From contig OMRP01000002.1 of the NCBI GenBank assembly GCA_900313615.1, positions 124,001 through 188,000 on the forward strand: a stretch of 64,000 bases of DNA. Direction: 5' to 3'. This document shows positions 15,326 through 25,834 of the stretch, piece by piece. How positions within the stretch are numbered: the stretch's first letter is position 1; each line of letters opens with the position of its first letter. Both the position numbers and the translations under genes were made by a program. Below the pieces are notes generated by a model that saw only the letters and a list, made by a program, of their open reading frames with translations, was not told the DNA's origin and made no database searches. Origin of the DNA: an uncultured Prevotellaceae bacterium (GTDB lineage Bacteria > Bacteroidota > Bacteroidia > Bacteroidales > Bacteroidaceae).

Positions 15326-18300
15326 ATGAACATGCGCAAGTGGCATCATATCATACCCTTTTTCGTAGTGACCGCCCTGATGGTGGTCAGCGCTTGTTCT
15401 ACGCAGAAAAACACCGCCAAGAGCCGTTGGTGGCATGCTTTCAATGCCCGTTACAACACTTATTTCAACGGCGCCCAGGCATATATTGACGGTTCTCTTG
15501 CCAAAGAGCAAGGGAATAAAGACAACTTCACCGAAATCATCCCTCTCTACACCGTAGGCAACAAGGGCAGCGTGAAGTTGGGCGAGGGTCAGTTCAACAC
15601 CGCCATTGAGAAAGCACAGAAAGCCATCAAGCGCCATAGCATCAAGAAACGTCCCGAATGGACGAAGAGCCGCAAGAAGACCGAGCGCGACATCGAATGG
15701 CTCAGTCGAAAGGAATATAACCCCTTCCTTTGGAAGGCATGGATGCTCATGGGCCGTTCGCAGTTCCACAAAGGCGCCTTCGACGAGGCCGCCGCCACCT
15801 TCTCCTACATGAGTCGTCTCTACCAGACGCAGCCCGCCATCTACGCCAAGGCCCGCGCCTGGCTCGCCAAATGCTATATCGAGCAAGACTGGATATACGA
15901 CGCCGAAGACGTGATACGCAACATGCAACGCGACTCCATCGACTGGCGCGCCGTGAAGGAGTGGGACTATACCTATGCCGATTACTATATCCATACGGGC
16001 GACTACGAGAAAGCCATCCCCTATCTGCGCAAGGTGATTAAGCATGAGATGCGTCGCAAGCAGAAAGCCCGCGAGTGCTACCTCCTCGGTCAGTTGGAGA
16101 GCGCCCTCGGTCACCGCGACGAAGCGTACAAAGCATTCCGTCGCGTGATACGCCTGAACCCACCCTACGAAGTGGAGTTCAACGCCCGCATCGCCATGTC
16201 AGAGGTGATGGCCGCCGGCGGCAAGACCAAGCAGACCATCAGTCAGTTGAAGCGCATGGCCGCGTCGGACAAGAACAAGGATTACCTCGACCAGGTGTAT
16301 TACGCCATCGGCAACATCTACCTGTCAGACCGCGACACCACCAATGCCATCAGCGCCTACGAGAACGGTGTGGAGAAAGCCACCCGCTCAGGCATCGAGA
16401 AAGGCGTGTTGCTGCTGAAGTTGGGCGACCTGTATTGGGACAAGGAGAAATATGGCGACGCCCGTCGCTGCTACGGCCAAGCCATCGGTCTGCTCGACCG
16501 CGACCGCAAGGACTACAAACAACTGTCGAACCGCTCCGTCATCCTCGACGAGTTGGTGCCCTATACTGATGCCATCCACCTGCAAGACTCGTTGCAGATT
16601 CTCGCCAACATGAGCGAGACCGACCGCAATGCCGCCATCGACCGCGTGATTGAGGCATTGAAGAAAAAGGAGAAGGAAGAGCGCCGCAAGCAACAGGAGT
16701 CCGAAGCCGCCCAGGTGCAATCGCAGAATGCCGGTGCCGCCCAAGGACAACAGCCGCGTCAGCAGATGCAGAACAGTGGCGACCAAGGTGGTCTGTGGTA
16801 TTTCTACAACCAGATGGCCGTGAACCAAGGCAAGACCACTTTTGAGCGTCAATGGGGCAAGCGCGAGAATGCCGACGACTGGCAGCGTTCGAACAAGACC
16901 GTCGTGGGCAACATCGGTGGCGATGATATAGAAATGACCGACGAGATGCGCGACTCCATCGCCAAGGCCGAGGCGTTGCAAGACTCGCTGAACAACGTCG
17001 CCGACAGCGCACAGAACGACCCCCACAAACGAGAATACTACCTGGCGCAGATACCGTTCACAGAAGAACAGGTAGCCGCCAGCAACAATATCATCAAAGA
17101 CGGCCTGCACCACTCTGGTGTCATTTTCAAGGACCGTCTCGACAACCTCCGTCTGAGTGAACGTCAGTTGCGCCGTCTCACCGACTTCTATCCCGACTAC
17201 GAGAAGATGGACGATGTGTACTACCACCTCTTCCTGCTCTATTCGAGAAAAGGCGAGACCGCCGTGGCCGAGCAATATGTGCAGTTGCTGCGCGAGAAAT
17301 TCCCCGACAGCCAGTGGACAACCTTGCTCACCGACCCCCATTTCCGCGAGAACTCACAGTTTGGCGTGCATATGGAAGACTCACTCTATGCCGCCACCTA
17401 CGAAGCCTTCAAGGCCGACCGCTACAGTGAGGTGGCGGGCAATGCGCGCATCTCCCAGAGTCGTTATCCCTTGGGCGCCAACCGCGACAAGTTCATCTTC
17501 ATCAACGGTCTGAGCAAACTGAACCAAGGAGACGTGAACGGTTGCGTGGAAGACATGAACACCGTGGTGAAGAACTACCCGAAGAGCCGCATCAGCGAGA
17601 TGGCCGGTATGATTGTGAAGGGCGTTGGCGAAGGCCGCAAGCTCCATGGTGGCAAGTTCGACCTCGGTGACGTATGGAGCCGTCGTGCCGCCGTGCTCAA
17701 CGACAGTGACTCCATCCAGTCGAGGAAATTCGTCACCGACCGCATCGCCGACTTCGCCTTTATCCTCGCCTACCATCCCGACTCACTCAACGAGAACCAG
17801 TTGCTGTTTGAGATGGCGCGTTTCAACTTCACCAACTTCATCGTGCGTAACTTCGAACTGAATATCGTAGACGACGACGGTCTGCACCTGATGACCATCA
17901 CCGGGTTCCGCAATTTCGACGAGGCGCACCAATATGCCGAACAACTCTATGCCAACGATGCTGTGGCCGAGCGAGCGCAAAAGGCACGCGCCATCATCAT
18001 CAGCATGCAGAACCTCGAATTGTTGGGCAAACAGTTCAGCTACGACGACTACGATGAGTTCTACGCCAAGTATTTCGTGCCGCTGAAGGTGACACGCCGA
18101 CAACTGCTCACCGAGCCCGATGGCGTGGGTGAGCAACCCGAGCCCGACCTGCGCTACCCCATCGGAGGCATCGTGCCCAAGGAGCCCGAGCCCACCAACA
18201 GGCCCGAAGGCGATGATATCGACGACGATGGCGGCAACGGAGGTTACGACAACTTCGATGGCTTCGATATTGACGAGCCCACCAACAACGACAACAACGG

Positions 18301-18760
18301 ATTTGACATCGATGAGCCGGCCGAAACGGTAGAGCCGACCACACCAATAGATGCCATAGAAACTCCAGACGAGCCCGAGGAGCCGGAGCAGACGCAGAAG
18401 CCGCAAGAACCACGGAAGCCGCAAGAGCCCGAACAGCAGACACAGAAGCCGCAAGAGCCCGAGCAGCAGACACAGAAGCTGCAAGAGCCCGAGCAGCAGA
18501 CGCAAAAGCCACAAGAGCCCGAACAACAGACGCAAAAGCCACAAGAACCCCAGCAGCCAGTTCAGCCGCAGCAGCCCGAGCCGCCTGTCGAGGATCCCAA
18601 TGGCATTGAGATTGACATCGACGATGACGACGATGACGATACCGAGATATACTTCGACGATTTCGGCGACACGCCCACTGACCAGCCCACACAGAAGCCC
18701 AGTCAGAACAATGACGACGTGAACATCGAAGACGAGTATTACGAATTAGACGGATTTTAA
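15326..18760 (+). CDS. porW: TPR lipoprotein PorW/SprE of the type IX secretion system
   Basis: This 1144-residue lipoprotein resembles PorW (P. gingivalis) / SprE (Flavobacterium), a TPR outer-membrane-associated lipoprotein needed for type IX secretion. The lipobox is VVSAC (Cys24). The opening FNARYNTYFNGAQAYIDGS is characteristic. TPR-like helical repeats run over about 40-480 and 590-940. From about 955 the chain turns acidic and low-complexity, with about five KPQEPEQQTQ-type repeats (18390-18560) and poly-Asp stretches before the end. The gene lies 3 bp before porX, matching the known functional link between PorW and the PorX/PorY system. An ATG at 15332 is an alternative start. Confidence 0.85.
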   Translation: MNMRKWHHIIPFFVVTALMVVSACSTQKNTAKSRWWHAFNARYNTYFNGAQAYIDGSLAKEQGNKDNFTEIIPLYTVGNKGSVKLGEGQFNTAIEKAQKAIKRHSIKKRPEWTKSRKKTERDIEWLSRKEYNPFLWKAWMLMGRSQFHKGAFDEAAATFSYMSRLYQTQPAIYAKARAWLAKCYIEQDWIYDAEDVIRNMQRDSIDWRAVKEWDYTYADYYIHTGDYEKAIPYLRKVIKHEMRRKQKARECYLLGQLESALGHRDEAYKAFRRVIRLNPPYEVEFNARIAMSEVMAAGGKTKQTISQLKRMAASDKNKDYLDQVYYAIGNIYLSDRDTTNAISAYENGVEKATRSGIEKGVLLLKLGDLYWDKEKYGDARRCYGQAIGLLDRDRKDYKQLSNRSVILDELVPYTDAIHLQDSLQILANMSETDRNAAIDRVIEALKKKEKEERRKQQESEAAQVQSQNAGAAQGQQPRQQMQNSGDQGGLWYFYNQMAVNQGKTTFERQWGKRENADDWQRSNKTVVGNIGGDDIEMTDEMRDSIAKAEALQDSLNNVADSAQNDPHKREYYLAQIPFTEEQVAASNNIIKDGLHHSGVIFKDRLDNLRLSERQLRRLTDFYPDYEKMDDVYYHLFLLYSRKGETAVAEQYVQLLREKFPDSQWTTLLTDPHFRENSQFGVHMEDSLYAATYEAFKADRYSEVAGNARISQSRYPLGANRDKFIFINGLSKLNQGDVNGCVEDMNTVVKNYPKSRISEMAGMIVKGVGEGRKLHGGKFDLGDVWSRRAAVLNDSDSIQSRKFVTDRIADFAFILAYHPDSLNENQLLFEMARFNFTNFIVRNFELNIVDDDGLHLMTITGFRNFDEAHQYAEQLYANDAVAERAQKARAIIISMQNLELLGKQFSYDDYDEFYAKYFVPLKVTRRQLLTEPDGVGEQPEPDLRYPIGGIVPKEPEPTNRPEGDDIDDDGGNGGYDNFDGFDIDEPTNNDNNGFDIDEPAETVEPTTPIDAIETPDEPEEPEQTQKPQEPRKPQEPEQQTQKPQEPEQQTQKLQEPEQQTQKPQEPEQQTQKPQEPQQPVQPQQPEPPVEDPNGIEIDIDDDDDDDTEIYFDDFGDTPTDQPTQKPSQNNDDVNIEDEYYELDGF

Positions 18761-18763
18761 GAT

Positions 18764-20341
18764 ATGACCAACGGATTGTTACTTTGGGTTGACGACGAGA
18801 TAGAATTGCTCAAAGCCCATATCCTCTTTTTGGAGAAGAAAGGCTACGAAGTGATTACGGTGAGCAATGGCAGCGACGCCATTGAGCAGTGCCGTCAGCA
18901 CACCTTCGACCTTATCCTTCTCGACGAGATGATGCCCGGTCTGACGGGTCTGGAGACGCTCCAGCACATCAAAGAGATGTCGCCCACCATCCCCGTGGTG
19001 ATGGTGACGAAGAGCGAGGAGGAGAACATCATGAACCAAGCCATTGGTTCGAAGATAGCCGACTACCTCATCAAGCCCGTCAACCCCAACCAGATACTGC
19101 TCACGCTGAAGAAGAATATCCACCGCAAGGAAATCGTCGCCGAGGTGACGCAAAGCGGCTACCAGCAGAATTTCATGGACATCAGCCAGCAGATAGCCAA
19201 CTGCCGCGACTACCGCGACTGGATTGAGGTATATCGCCGGTTGGTGCACTGGGAGTTGGAGCTGAGCAGCACCGAGACCAACATGACCGATATCCTGAGG
19301 ATGCAGAAGGAAGAGGCCAACAACGGTTTCTCTAAATATGTGAAGAGCAACTACCTCGACTGGGTGCGTCTCGACCAGAAAGGTTTGATGGTCGGTCTTG
19401 ACCAGCGTCCGCTGATGAGTCCCGACATTTTCAAGAACAACATTTTTCCGCTTCTTGACAAAGGCGAGAAAGTGTTCCTCGTGGTCATCGACAATTTCCG
19501 TTACGACCAGTGGCGCACCATCGCCCATGAGATTTCCGATATTTTCGACATCAACGAAGACCTCTACTTCAGCATTCTCCCCACCGCCACCCAATATGCG
19601 CGCAACGCCATATTCAGCGGACTGATGCCCACGCGCATCGCCTCGATGTTTCCCGAGTTATGGGTTGACGAAGACGAGGAAGAAGGCAAGAACCTCAACG
19701 AGGGTCCCCTCATCCAGACCCAGTTGGAGCGCTACCGCCGCAAAAACACCTTCTCCTACCACAAGGTGAACGACTCGCAGGCCGCCGAACATTTCATGAG
19801 TCAGTTGCCCCAGTTGAAGAAGAACGACCTCAATGTCGTGGTGCTCAATTTCATCGACATGCTCTCGCATGCCCGCACCGAGTCGAAGATGGTCCGCGAG
19901 TTGGCCAACAACGAGTCCGCCTACCGCAGCATCACCCTCAGTTGGTTCCGCCACAGTGTGGTAGCCGAGCTCTTCAAGGCCCTTGCCAATACCGACTACA
20001 AGGTGGTGGTGACCACCGACCACGGCAGTATCCGCGCCACGAAACCCATCAAGATTATTGGCGACCGCAACACCAACACCAACCTGCGTTACAAACTCGG
20101 CAAGAACCTGAGTTACAACCCCAAGGAAGTGTTTATCATCAAAGACCCCAGACAGGCCCAGTTGCCCTCACCCAACCTCAGCACCACCTATGTGTTTGCC
20201 ACGGGTGAAGACTTCTTCGCCTACCCCAACAACTATAACTATTATGTATCATACTACCGCGACACCTTCCAGCATGGCGGCATATCCATGGAGGAGATGA
20301 TTATCCCCCTGATTACGCTCACTGGCAGGAAACGCGGATAA
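18764..20341 (+). CDS. porX: PorX: response regulator with PglZ phosphodiesterase domain
   Basis: This 525-residue bifunctional response regulator controls type IX secretion. The receiver domain (1-120) has the acidic pair VDDE at 9-12, the phosphoacceptor Asp54 in [10 protein letters not shown] and the conserved Lys in LIKPVNP. A helical linker follows, then an alkaline-phosphatase-superfamily PglZ domain with [11 protein letters not shown] (about 242), [13 protein letters not shown] and the metal-binding TDHGS (about 418). Characterised PorX is a zinc-dependent phosphodiesterase acting on oligonucleotides and interacts with the SigP pathway. It directly follows porW with 3 bp spacing and precedes tsaE. 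Confidence 0.93.
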   Translation: MTNGLLLWVDDEIELLKAHILFLEKKGYEVITVSNGSDAIEQCRQHTFDLILLDEMMPGLTGLETLQHIKEMSPTIPVVMVTKSEEENIMNQAIGSKIADYLIKPVNPNQILLTLKKNIHRKEIVAEVTQSGYQQNFMDISQQIANCRDYRDWIEVYRRLVHWELELSSTETNMTDILRMQKEEANNGFSKYVKSNYLDWVRLDQKGLMVGLDQRPLMSPDIFKNNIFPLLDKGEKVFLVVIDNFRYDQWRTIAHEISDIFDINEDLYFSILPTATQYARNAIFSGLMPTRIASMFPELWVDEDEEEGKNLNEGPLIQTQLERYRRKNTFSYHKVNDSQAAEHFMSQLPQLKKNDLNVVVLNFIDMLSHARTESKMVRELANNESAYRSITLSWFRHSVVAELFKALANTDYKVVVTTDHGSIRATKPIKIIGDRNTNTNLRYKLGKNLSYNPKEVFIIKDPRQAQLPSPNLSTTYVFATGEDFFAYPNNYNYYVSYYRDTFQHGGISMEEMIIPLITLTGRKRG

Positions 20342-20354
20342 AAACACCACTGTC

Positions 20355-20774
20355 ATGAGCGCCACCATTCACATACCCACCCTGTCCGACCTTCACGAAG
20401 CCGCCCGCGCTTTTATCCGTGAGATGGGTGACGGCAGCGTCTTCGCCTTCTACGGCAAGATGGGAGCCGGCAAGACCACTTTCATCAAAGCCCTCTGCGA
20501 AGAGTTGGGTGTCGACGAAGTAGTCACCTCGCCCACTTTCGCCATCGTCAACGAATACCGCAGCGACAGTGGCGAGTTGATTTACCATTTCGATTTCTAC
20601 CGCATCAAGCGTATCGAAGAAGTCTATGACATGGGCTATGAAGACTATTTCTTCAGTGGCGCCCTCTGTTTCATCGAATGGCCCGAATTGGTGGAAGAGT
20701 TGCTTCCCGACGATGCCGTGCGCGTGCATATCGAAGAAGAAGCCGACGGCAGCAGGACCATCACACTGGACTGA
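20355..20774 (+). CDS. tsaE: tRNA threonylcarbamoyladenosine biosynthesis ATPase TsaE
   Basis: This 139-residue cytoplasmic P-loop ATPase works with TsaB and TsaD to make the t6A modification at position 37 of ANN-decoding tRNAs. The Walker A motif is [10 protein letters not shown] (about 35-44). It is followed by [10 protein letters not shown] and [20 protein letters not shown], both typical of the family, and the closing [13 protein letters not shown]. The length is normal. It starts 13 bp after porX and is the last gene before a strong hairpin. Confidence 0.95.
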   Translation: MSATIHIPTLSDLHEAARAFIREMGDGSVFAFYGKMGAGKTTFIKALCEELGVDEVVTSPTFAIVNEYRSDSGELIYHFDFYRIKRIEEVYDMGYEDYFFSGALCFIEWPELVEELLPDDAVRVHIEEEADGSRTITLD

Positions 20775-20785
20775 CAGCCATCAAT

Positions 20786-20830
20786 ATGACAGGAGTGGCA
20801 GAAACGCGATGTTTCTGCCACTCCTGTCAT
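20786..20830. terminator. bidirectional hairpin between tsaE and trxA
   Basis: A perfect 20-bp inverted repeat (ATGACAGGAGTGGCAGAAAC, 20786-20805, with its complement at 20811-20830) closes on a 5-nt loop. It lies between two convergent genes and probably terminates both. The T tracts are weak on either side, and the arm is longer than most terminators. Confidence 0.72.
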
Positions 20831-20860
20831 TATCCCCTATTTTGGGATTATCTCAGCGGT

Positions 20861-21175
20861 TTAGAGCAGCGCCTGGAACTTGGCGTCGAGTGTAGCCTTG
20901 TTGGCGGCGCCCACGAAGCGGTCCACCAGTTCACCGTTCTTGAAGAAGAGGATGGTCGGGATGTTACGCACGCCATATTCCATGGCCACGTCATCATTCT
21001 CCTCCACGTCGCACTTGCCCACGACGATTTTCCCGTCATAGTCTTGTGCCAGTTCAGAGATGACGGGTCCCACCATGCGGCAAGGTCCGCACCATGTTGC
21101 CCACAAGTCTACCACCAACGGCAGGTCGCCGTTTTTGTACTGCTCAAAATTTTCGGTTGTGATTGTTACTTCCAT
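20861..21175 (-). CDS. trxA: thioredoxin
   Basis: This 104-residue thioredoxin has the redox motif WCGPC (residues 29-33, in DLWATWCGPCRM) and the conserved cis-Pro segment RNIPTILFFKNGE (about 70-82). It lacks a signal peptide and so acts as a cytoplasmic disulfide reductase. It stands alone on the minus strand, with 118 bp separating it from dnaE. No clear TAnnTTTG element is seen directly upstream. Confidence 0.95.
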   Translation of the reverse strand: MEVTITTENFEQYKNGDLPLVVDLWATWCGPCRMVGPVISELAQDYDGKIVVGKCDVEENDDVAMEYGVRNIPTILFFKNGELVDRFVGAANKATLDAKFQALL

Positions 21176-21293
21176 AGTTATTTGTATTAATTATAATTAT
21201 TTGTTGTTTTTGTCAAGATTTGAAAGGAGTGTTCCTTCGCTTTGCCGATGCAGTTATAAAGAGTGTAGCAATAATTATGCCAAAAAGGTCATG

Positions 21294-24200
21294 TCAGTTG
21301 ATATGGTAAGACATACCCTCGCACTGTTCGATGAAATTCAGCATCTCGCCGTTCACCTTCACCCCCACGCTCTTGCTCCTGAGCATCACCGGCACTCCTT
21401 CGCCCACCTGGTGCAGTTGGACGAATAGCGCCGTGTTGCCCGGCGAATCTTTCAGCAGTGTGGCGAGGTCAGACACGATGGTGTCGTTGACCGCCGACGC
21501 ATCGATGGTGATGATGAGTCGTTCGATGTCTTTCTGTTTCACCGCGCTCAGGTACTGCACATCGTCGATATGGAAATCGATGAAGTTGCTCGTTTCGTAT
21601 TTTTTCTGGCATTTCGCCTTGATGAACACCGAGCATCCCTCCTGCAGCATCGTCTGCCAATCAGCCCAGTCCTTGCCGAAGAGCGCCAGTTCGCCCGACG
21701 TCTCAAAATCCTCGATGGTGACGAACCCACAGGGGTCGCCCCTCTTGGTGAGTTTCGACTTCACGGCGGTGACGATGCCACCGAGCAAGATTTGCTCCTT
21801 GCCTATGAGTTTCTCCTTGTCGTCCAGTTCCGCGCACCGCGTGTTGCACATGTGTTTGAGCACGATGCGGTATTCGTCGAGCGGATGCGCCGACAAGTAT
21901 ATACCCACCAGTTCACGCTCTTTGTTCAGTCGTTCTATGGCACTCCACGACTCTGCCTCCGGGATGGTCGGCGTAGGGATCTCCATGGCCTCGATATTGC
22001 CGAATAGCGTGTTCTGCGCCTCCTGTTTCTCCGTCTGGTACATCTGTCCGTAGCGCACGAGCGTATCGAGGAACACCTCGCCCCTGTTATTCGTTGCGAA
22101 GTAGCGTTCGCGTGCGATGCCAAAGCAGTCGAAGCCACCGCTGAGCGCCAGACTCTCCATCGCCTTGCGGTTCACCGCCGACAGGTTCACCCTACTGACG
22201 AAGTCGAAGATACTCTCGTAAGGTCCGTTATTATTCCTCTCCTCGATGATGGCTCTTGCCGCCCCCTCGCCCATGCCCTTGATGGCCGCCAGTCCGAAAC
22301 GTATCTGTCCCGCCTTGTTCGAGCCGAACTTCAGGTAACTCTCGTTCACGTCCGGTCCCAGCGTAGGAATACCCATCGACTTACATTCGTCCATGAGTTT
22401 GGTGATTTCCTTGATATCATCTTTCCGTCGGCTCATGATGGCCGCCATGAACTGTGATGGGTAGTGCGCCTTGAGGTACGCCGTTTGGTAAGCCACCCAC
22501 GAGTAGCAAGTGGCGTGACTCTTGTTGAAGGCATACGACGCGAACCGTTTCCAGTCGCCCCATATCTTTTTCAGCACCTCAGGGTCGTGTCCGTTTTTCT
22601 TTCCCCCTTCCAGGAACTTCGGTTCCATGGCGTTCACGATGTCCTCCTTCTTCTTACCCATGGCCTTACGCAGTGCGTCGCTCTCGCCACGCGTGAAGTT
22701 TGCCAACTGTCGCGAGAGGAGCATCACCTGCTCCTGATAGACCGTGATGCCGTAGGTGTCCTTCAGGTACGTCTCCATGCAGGGGATATCGTATTTCACC
22801 AGCGAGGGGTCTCTCTTTCGCCGTATGAAGTCAGGGATATAATCCATCGGTCCCGGTCGATAGAGCGCATTCATAGCGATGAGGTCCTCGAACACCGTGG
22901 GATGCAACTCACGCAAATATTTCTGCATGCCCGGCGACTCAAACTGGAAGGTTCCGATGGTCTGTCCCCGTTGGTACAGTTCATAAGTCTTCTCATCGTC
23001 GATGGGTATTTTGTCCAGGTCGATGATGTCGCCCGTGCTCAGCCTGACATTCTCCACCGCCTCCTTCAACTCCGACAGCGTCTTCAGTCCGAGGAAGTCC
23101 ATCTTGATGAGTCCCGTATCCTCGATCACGTGACCATCGTACTGCGTGCACAGCACCTTTTCGCCCTTGTTATCCGGGTCGTCCGCTGTTGACACTGGCA
23201 CCCAGTCGCTGATGGGGTCGCGGCAAATGATCGTACCGCAAGCATGTATGCCCGTGCCCCTGACCGTTCCCTCAAGCATTCTTGCATAGCGTATGGTGTT
23301 GCTCATTTTGGGGTCAGGCGACACCTCCGCCTCGCGTAGCGCCGGCACAAACTTGATGGCGTTGGGGAGGTTCATCTTTACGCCATCCGGCAGTTTGTCA
23401 GGTATCTCCTTGCACAGTCGGTTCGATATCTCCAGCGGCAGTTTCTCCACACGCGCCACGTCCTTGATGGAGTTTTTGGTGGCCATGGTGCTGTAGGTGA
23501 TGATATGTGCCACTTTGTCGTGTCCATATTTGTCCTCCACCCATTTGAGCACCCTTCCACGTCCATCGTCGTCGAAGTCAGTATCGATATCCGGCAGTGA
23601 TATACGGTCGGGGTTGAGGAAACGCTCAAACAGCAAGTCGTATTTCATCGGGTCTATCTTGGTGATGCCCAAACAGTAAGCCACCACCGAGCCAGCCGCC
23701 GAGCCACGTCCCGGTCCCACCATCACGTCGAGTTGGTCCTGTGCCGCGTTGATGAAGTCCTGCACGATGAGGAAGTATCCCGGGAATCCCATGGTCTTCA
23801 TGATGTGCAGTTCGAACTTGATACGTTCATTCACCTCGTCGGACAGCGGTTCGCCATAGAGGCGTCGCGCGCCGTCATATGCCAGTTTGCCCAGATATTC
23901 CGCCTCGAACTTGATGCGGTATAGTTTCTCGTAACCACCCAGGTGCGCTATTTTTTTCTCCCCCTCTTCCCGTGGCAACGGGTTTTCACCGTTCTCGTCA
24001 GAGGTGAATTCGCGGAAGAGGTCCTCCTCGGAGTATTTCTTTCTGATATCCTCCTCCGTACCGAAGCTCTCGGGTATGGGGAAGAAAGGCATGATGGGTT
24101 CGTGGTTAATGCTGTACACCTCCACCTTGTCGAGCACCTCGAGCGTGTTGGCCAGCGCCTCCGGCACATCGTCGAACACCTCGTTCATCTCCTCCTGCGT

Positions 24201-25001
24201 CTTGAACCACTCCTGCTTGGTGTAGCGCATGCGGTTGGGGTCGTCGAGGTCGCTCGCCGTGGACAGGCAAAGCAAGTGGTCGTGCGCCTCCGCATTGTCC
24301 CTATCCACGAAGTGCACATCATTGGTGCACACCACCTTGATGCCATATTCCTTCGCCAGTTCGAGAATCACCTTGTTCGCCCGCTGTTGCTCCGGGAACG
24401 TCTCGCGGTTGGCAATCTGGTGCGGGTCTTTCACCTCATGTCGTTGTATCTCCAGGTAATAGTCGTCGCCGAACACCCTCCGATACCATTCAATGGTCTC
24501 TCTCGCGCCTTGAATGTCGCCGTGGTTGATTTTCCGGGGCACCTCGCCCGCCAGACATGCCGAGCATACGATGAGTCCCTCGTGGTAACGCTCCAGGTCG
24601 TCGTGGTCGGTACGCGCTTTCGTGTAGAATCCGTCGACCCACGAGCGCGACACCAGTTTGATGAGGTTTTTGTATCCCTGGTAGTTCTTCGCCAGCACGA
24701 TGAGGTGGTAGCGCAGGTCATCACCTTTCTGCTTGTCTTTGTCCTCCTTATGTCGTGCCGCCACATACATCTCACAGCCCAAGATAGGTTTGAAAGGCTC
24801 CTTTCCCTCCTTCGCCCTTTTCTTGTTTACCTTGGCGCAGTAGTCAGAAAAGAATTTGATGCCGAACATGTTTCCATGGTCGGTGACAGCCATGCCACGC
24901 ATGCCGTCGGCCACCGCCTTGTCGACCAATCGTTCTATCGAAGCCTGTCCGTCGAGCAGTGAATAATATGTATGTACGTGAAGATGAACAAAATCCTGCA
25001 T
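21294..25001 (-). CDS. dnaE: DNA polymerase III alpha subunit
   Basis: This 1235-residue catalytic subunit of the replicative polymerase is slightly longer than the E. coli enzyme. It opens with a PHP domain (HVHTYYSLLDGQASIERLV, about 6-24). The polymerase core has DVMVGPGRGSAAGSVVAYCL and the catalytic RISLPDIDTDF (about 465-475). The fingers, the tandem HhH region (PGPMDYIPDFIRRK onward) and an OB-fold near 1085-1170 (GIVTAVKSKLTKRGDPCGFV) follow. The start ATG lies 20 bp from a good promoter. Confidence 0.96.
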   Translation of the reverse strand: MQDFVHLHVHTYYSLLDGQASIERLVDKAVADGMRGMAVTDHGNMFGIKFFSDYCAKVNKKRAKEGKEPFKPILGCEMYVAARHKEDKDKQKGDDLRYHLIVLAKNYQGYKNLIKLVSRSWVDGFYTKARTDHDDLERYHEGLIVCSACLAGEVPRKINHGDIQGARETIEWYRRVFGDDYYLEIQRHEVKDPHQIANRETFPEQQRANKVILELAKEYGIKVVCTNDVHFVDRDNAEAHDHLLCLSTASDLDDPNRMRYTKQEWFKTQEEMNEVFDDVPEALANTLEVLDKVEVYSINHEPIMPFFPIPESFGTEEDIRKKYSEEDLFREFTSDENGENPLPREEGEKKIAHLGGYEKLYRIKFEAEYLGKLAYDGARRLYGEPLSDEVNERIKFELHIMKTMGFPGYFLIVQDFINAAQDQLDVMVGPGRGSAAGSVVAYCLGITKIDPMKYDLLFERFLNPDRISLPDIDTDFDDDGRGRVLKWVEDKYGHDKVAHIITYSTMATKNSIKDVARVEKLPLEISNRLCKEIPDKLPDGVKMNLPNAIKFVPALREAEVSPDPKMSNTIRYARMLEGTVRGTGIHACGTIICRDPISDWVPVSTADDPDNKGEKVLCTQYDGHVIEDTGLIKMDFLGLKTLSELKEAVENVRLSTGDIIDLDKIPIDDEKTYELYQRGQTIGTFQFESPGMQKYLRELHPTVFEDLIAMNALYRPGPMDYIPDFIRRKRDPSLVKYDIPCMETYLKDTYGITVYQEQVMLLSRQLANFTRGESDALRKAMGKKKEDIVNAMEPKFLEGGKKNGHDPEVLKKIWGDWKRFASYAFNKSHATCYSWVAYQTAYLKAHYPSQFMAAIMSRRKDDIKEITKLMDECKSMGIPTLGPDVNESYLKFGSNKAGQIRFGLAAIKGMGEGAARAIIEERNNNGPYESIFDFVSRVNLSAVNRKAMESLALSGGFDCFGIARERYFATNNRGEVFLDTLVRYGQMYQTEKQEAQNTLFGNIEAMEIPTPTIPEAESWSAIERLNKERELVGIYLSAHPLDEYRIVLKHMCNTRCAELDDKEKLIGKEQILLGGIVTAVKSKLTKRGDPCGFVTIEDFETSGELALFGKDWADWQTMLQEGCSVFIKAKCQKKYETSNFIDFHIDDVQYLSAVKQKDIERLIITIDASAVNDTIVSDLATLLKDSPGNTALFVQLHQVGEGVPVMLRSKSVGVKVNGEMLNFIEQCEGMSYHIN

Positions 25002-25020
25002 AATGGTATTTTTCGAGCCT

Positions 25021-25052
25021 CAAAGTTACGCCTAAATCCCGACATTGCCAAA
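25021..25052 (-). promoter_or_regulatory. dnaE promoter
   Basis: On the minus strand TTTG (25052-25049), 20 bp and TAACTTTG (25028-25021) lie just upstream of dnaE. They leave a leader of only about 15 nt. Confidence 0.65.
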
Positions 25053-25067
25053 AGAAAGCCCCAAAAA

Positions 25068-25099
25068 TTTGCCACTACCGTAAAAAAGCATTACCTTTG
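25068..25099 (+). promoter_or_regulatory. psd operon promoter
   Basis: TTTG (25068-25071), 20 bp and TACCTTTG (25092-25099) match the Bacteroidetes consensus. The start codon of psd is 41 bp downstream. It diverges from the dnaE promoter in the same 139-bp gap. Confidence 0.72.
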
Positions 25100-25140
25100 T
25101 ACGCGAATTCAATTAACACGCGAATTCGTTTTACTTAGTA

Positions 25141-25833
25141 ATGGGCAGAAGAATCAAGAAACTCAAGAAACAGAGGATTCACAGCGAGGGCAACGAAACG
25201 CTTTTGGGCGGTTTGGTGTTTATTGTCGTTGTGTCCGCTTTATTGTGGCATCTCTTTGATACCAAGGTACCTTTTTGGTGTTTCTTGGGTGTCTTTGGCG
25301 TGGTCTATGCCATCGTGTTGAATTTCTTCCGCTGTCCCATTCGTTATTTCGACGGCGACGACACCGAAGACATCGTCGTGGCTCCCGCCGACGGCCATGT
25401 GGTTGTGGTGGAGGAGGTTGACGAGAATGACTATTTCCACGAGCGACGCATGATGGTGTCGATATTCATGAGTTTGTTTAATGTTCACGCCAACTGGTTT
25501 CCCGTCGACGGTACGGTGAAGTTGGTGAAGCATCACGACGGCAATTTCCACAAGGCCTGGCTTCCGAAAGCCAGCGAGGAGAACGAGCGTGCCGACGTGC
25601 TCATCGAGACGCCCAAAGGAGTCACCATCCTCTGTCGTCAGATAGCCGGCGCCGTGGCTCGTCGCATCGTCACCTATGCCAAGGAGGGCGAGGAATGCAA
25701 TATCGACGACCACCTGGGCTTCATCAAGTTCGGCTCGCGCGTTGACGTATATCTCCCGTTGGGCACAGAGATTTGTGTCGAGATGGGACAATCTACCACT
25801 GGTGACCAGACGGTCATCGCTAAACTCCACTGA
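25141..25833 (+). CDS. psd: phosphatidylserine decarboxylase proenzyme
   Basis: This 230-residue enzyme makes phosphatidylethanolamine from phosphatidylserine. It is of the short (type II-like) class and has an N-terminal membrane hairpin ([18 protein letters not shown] and [18 protein letters not shown]). Conserved features are [33 protein letters not shown] and, near residue 197, KFGSRVDV, where cleavage before the Ser would create the pyruvoyl group. The next gene, pssA, starts 1 bp after the stop and supplies its substrate. Confidence 0.94.
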   Translation: MGRRIKKLKKQRIHSEGNETLLGGLVFIVVVSALLWHLFDTKVPFWCFLGVFGVVYAIVLNFFRCPIRYFDGDDTEDIVVAPADGHVVVVEEVDENDYFHERRMMVSIFMSLFNVHANWFPVDGTVKLVKHHDGNFHKAWLPKASEENERADVLIETPKGVTILCRQIAGAVARRIVTYAKEGEECNIDDHLGFIKFGSRVDVYLPLGTEICVEMGQSTTGDQTVIAKLH

Positions 25834-25834
25834 T

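Noticed and set aside
25676-25834. Extended N-terminus for PssA
   Set aside because: The extra residues are out-of-frame psd sequence. The conserved domain starts at the ATG at 25835.
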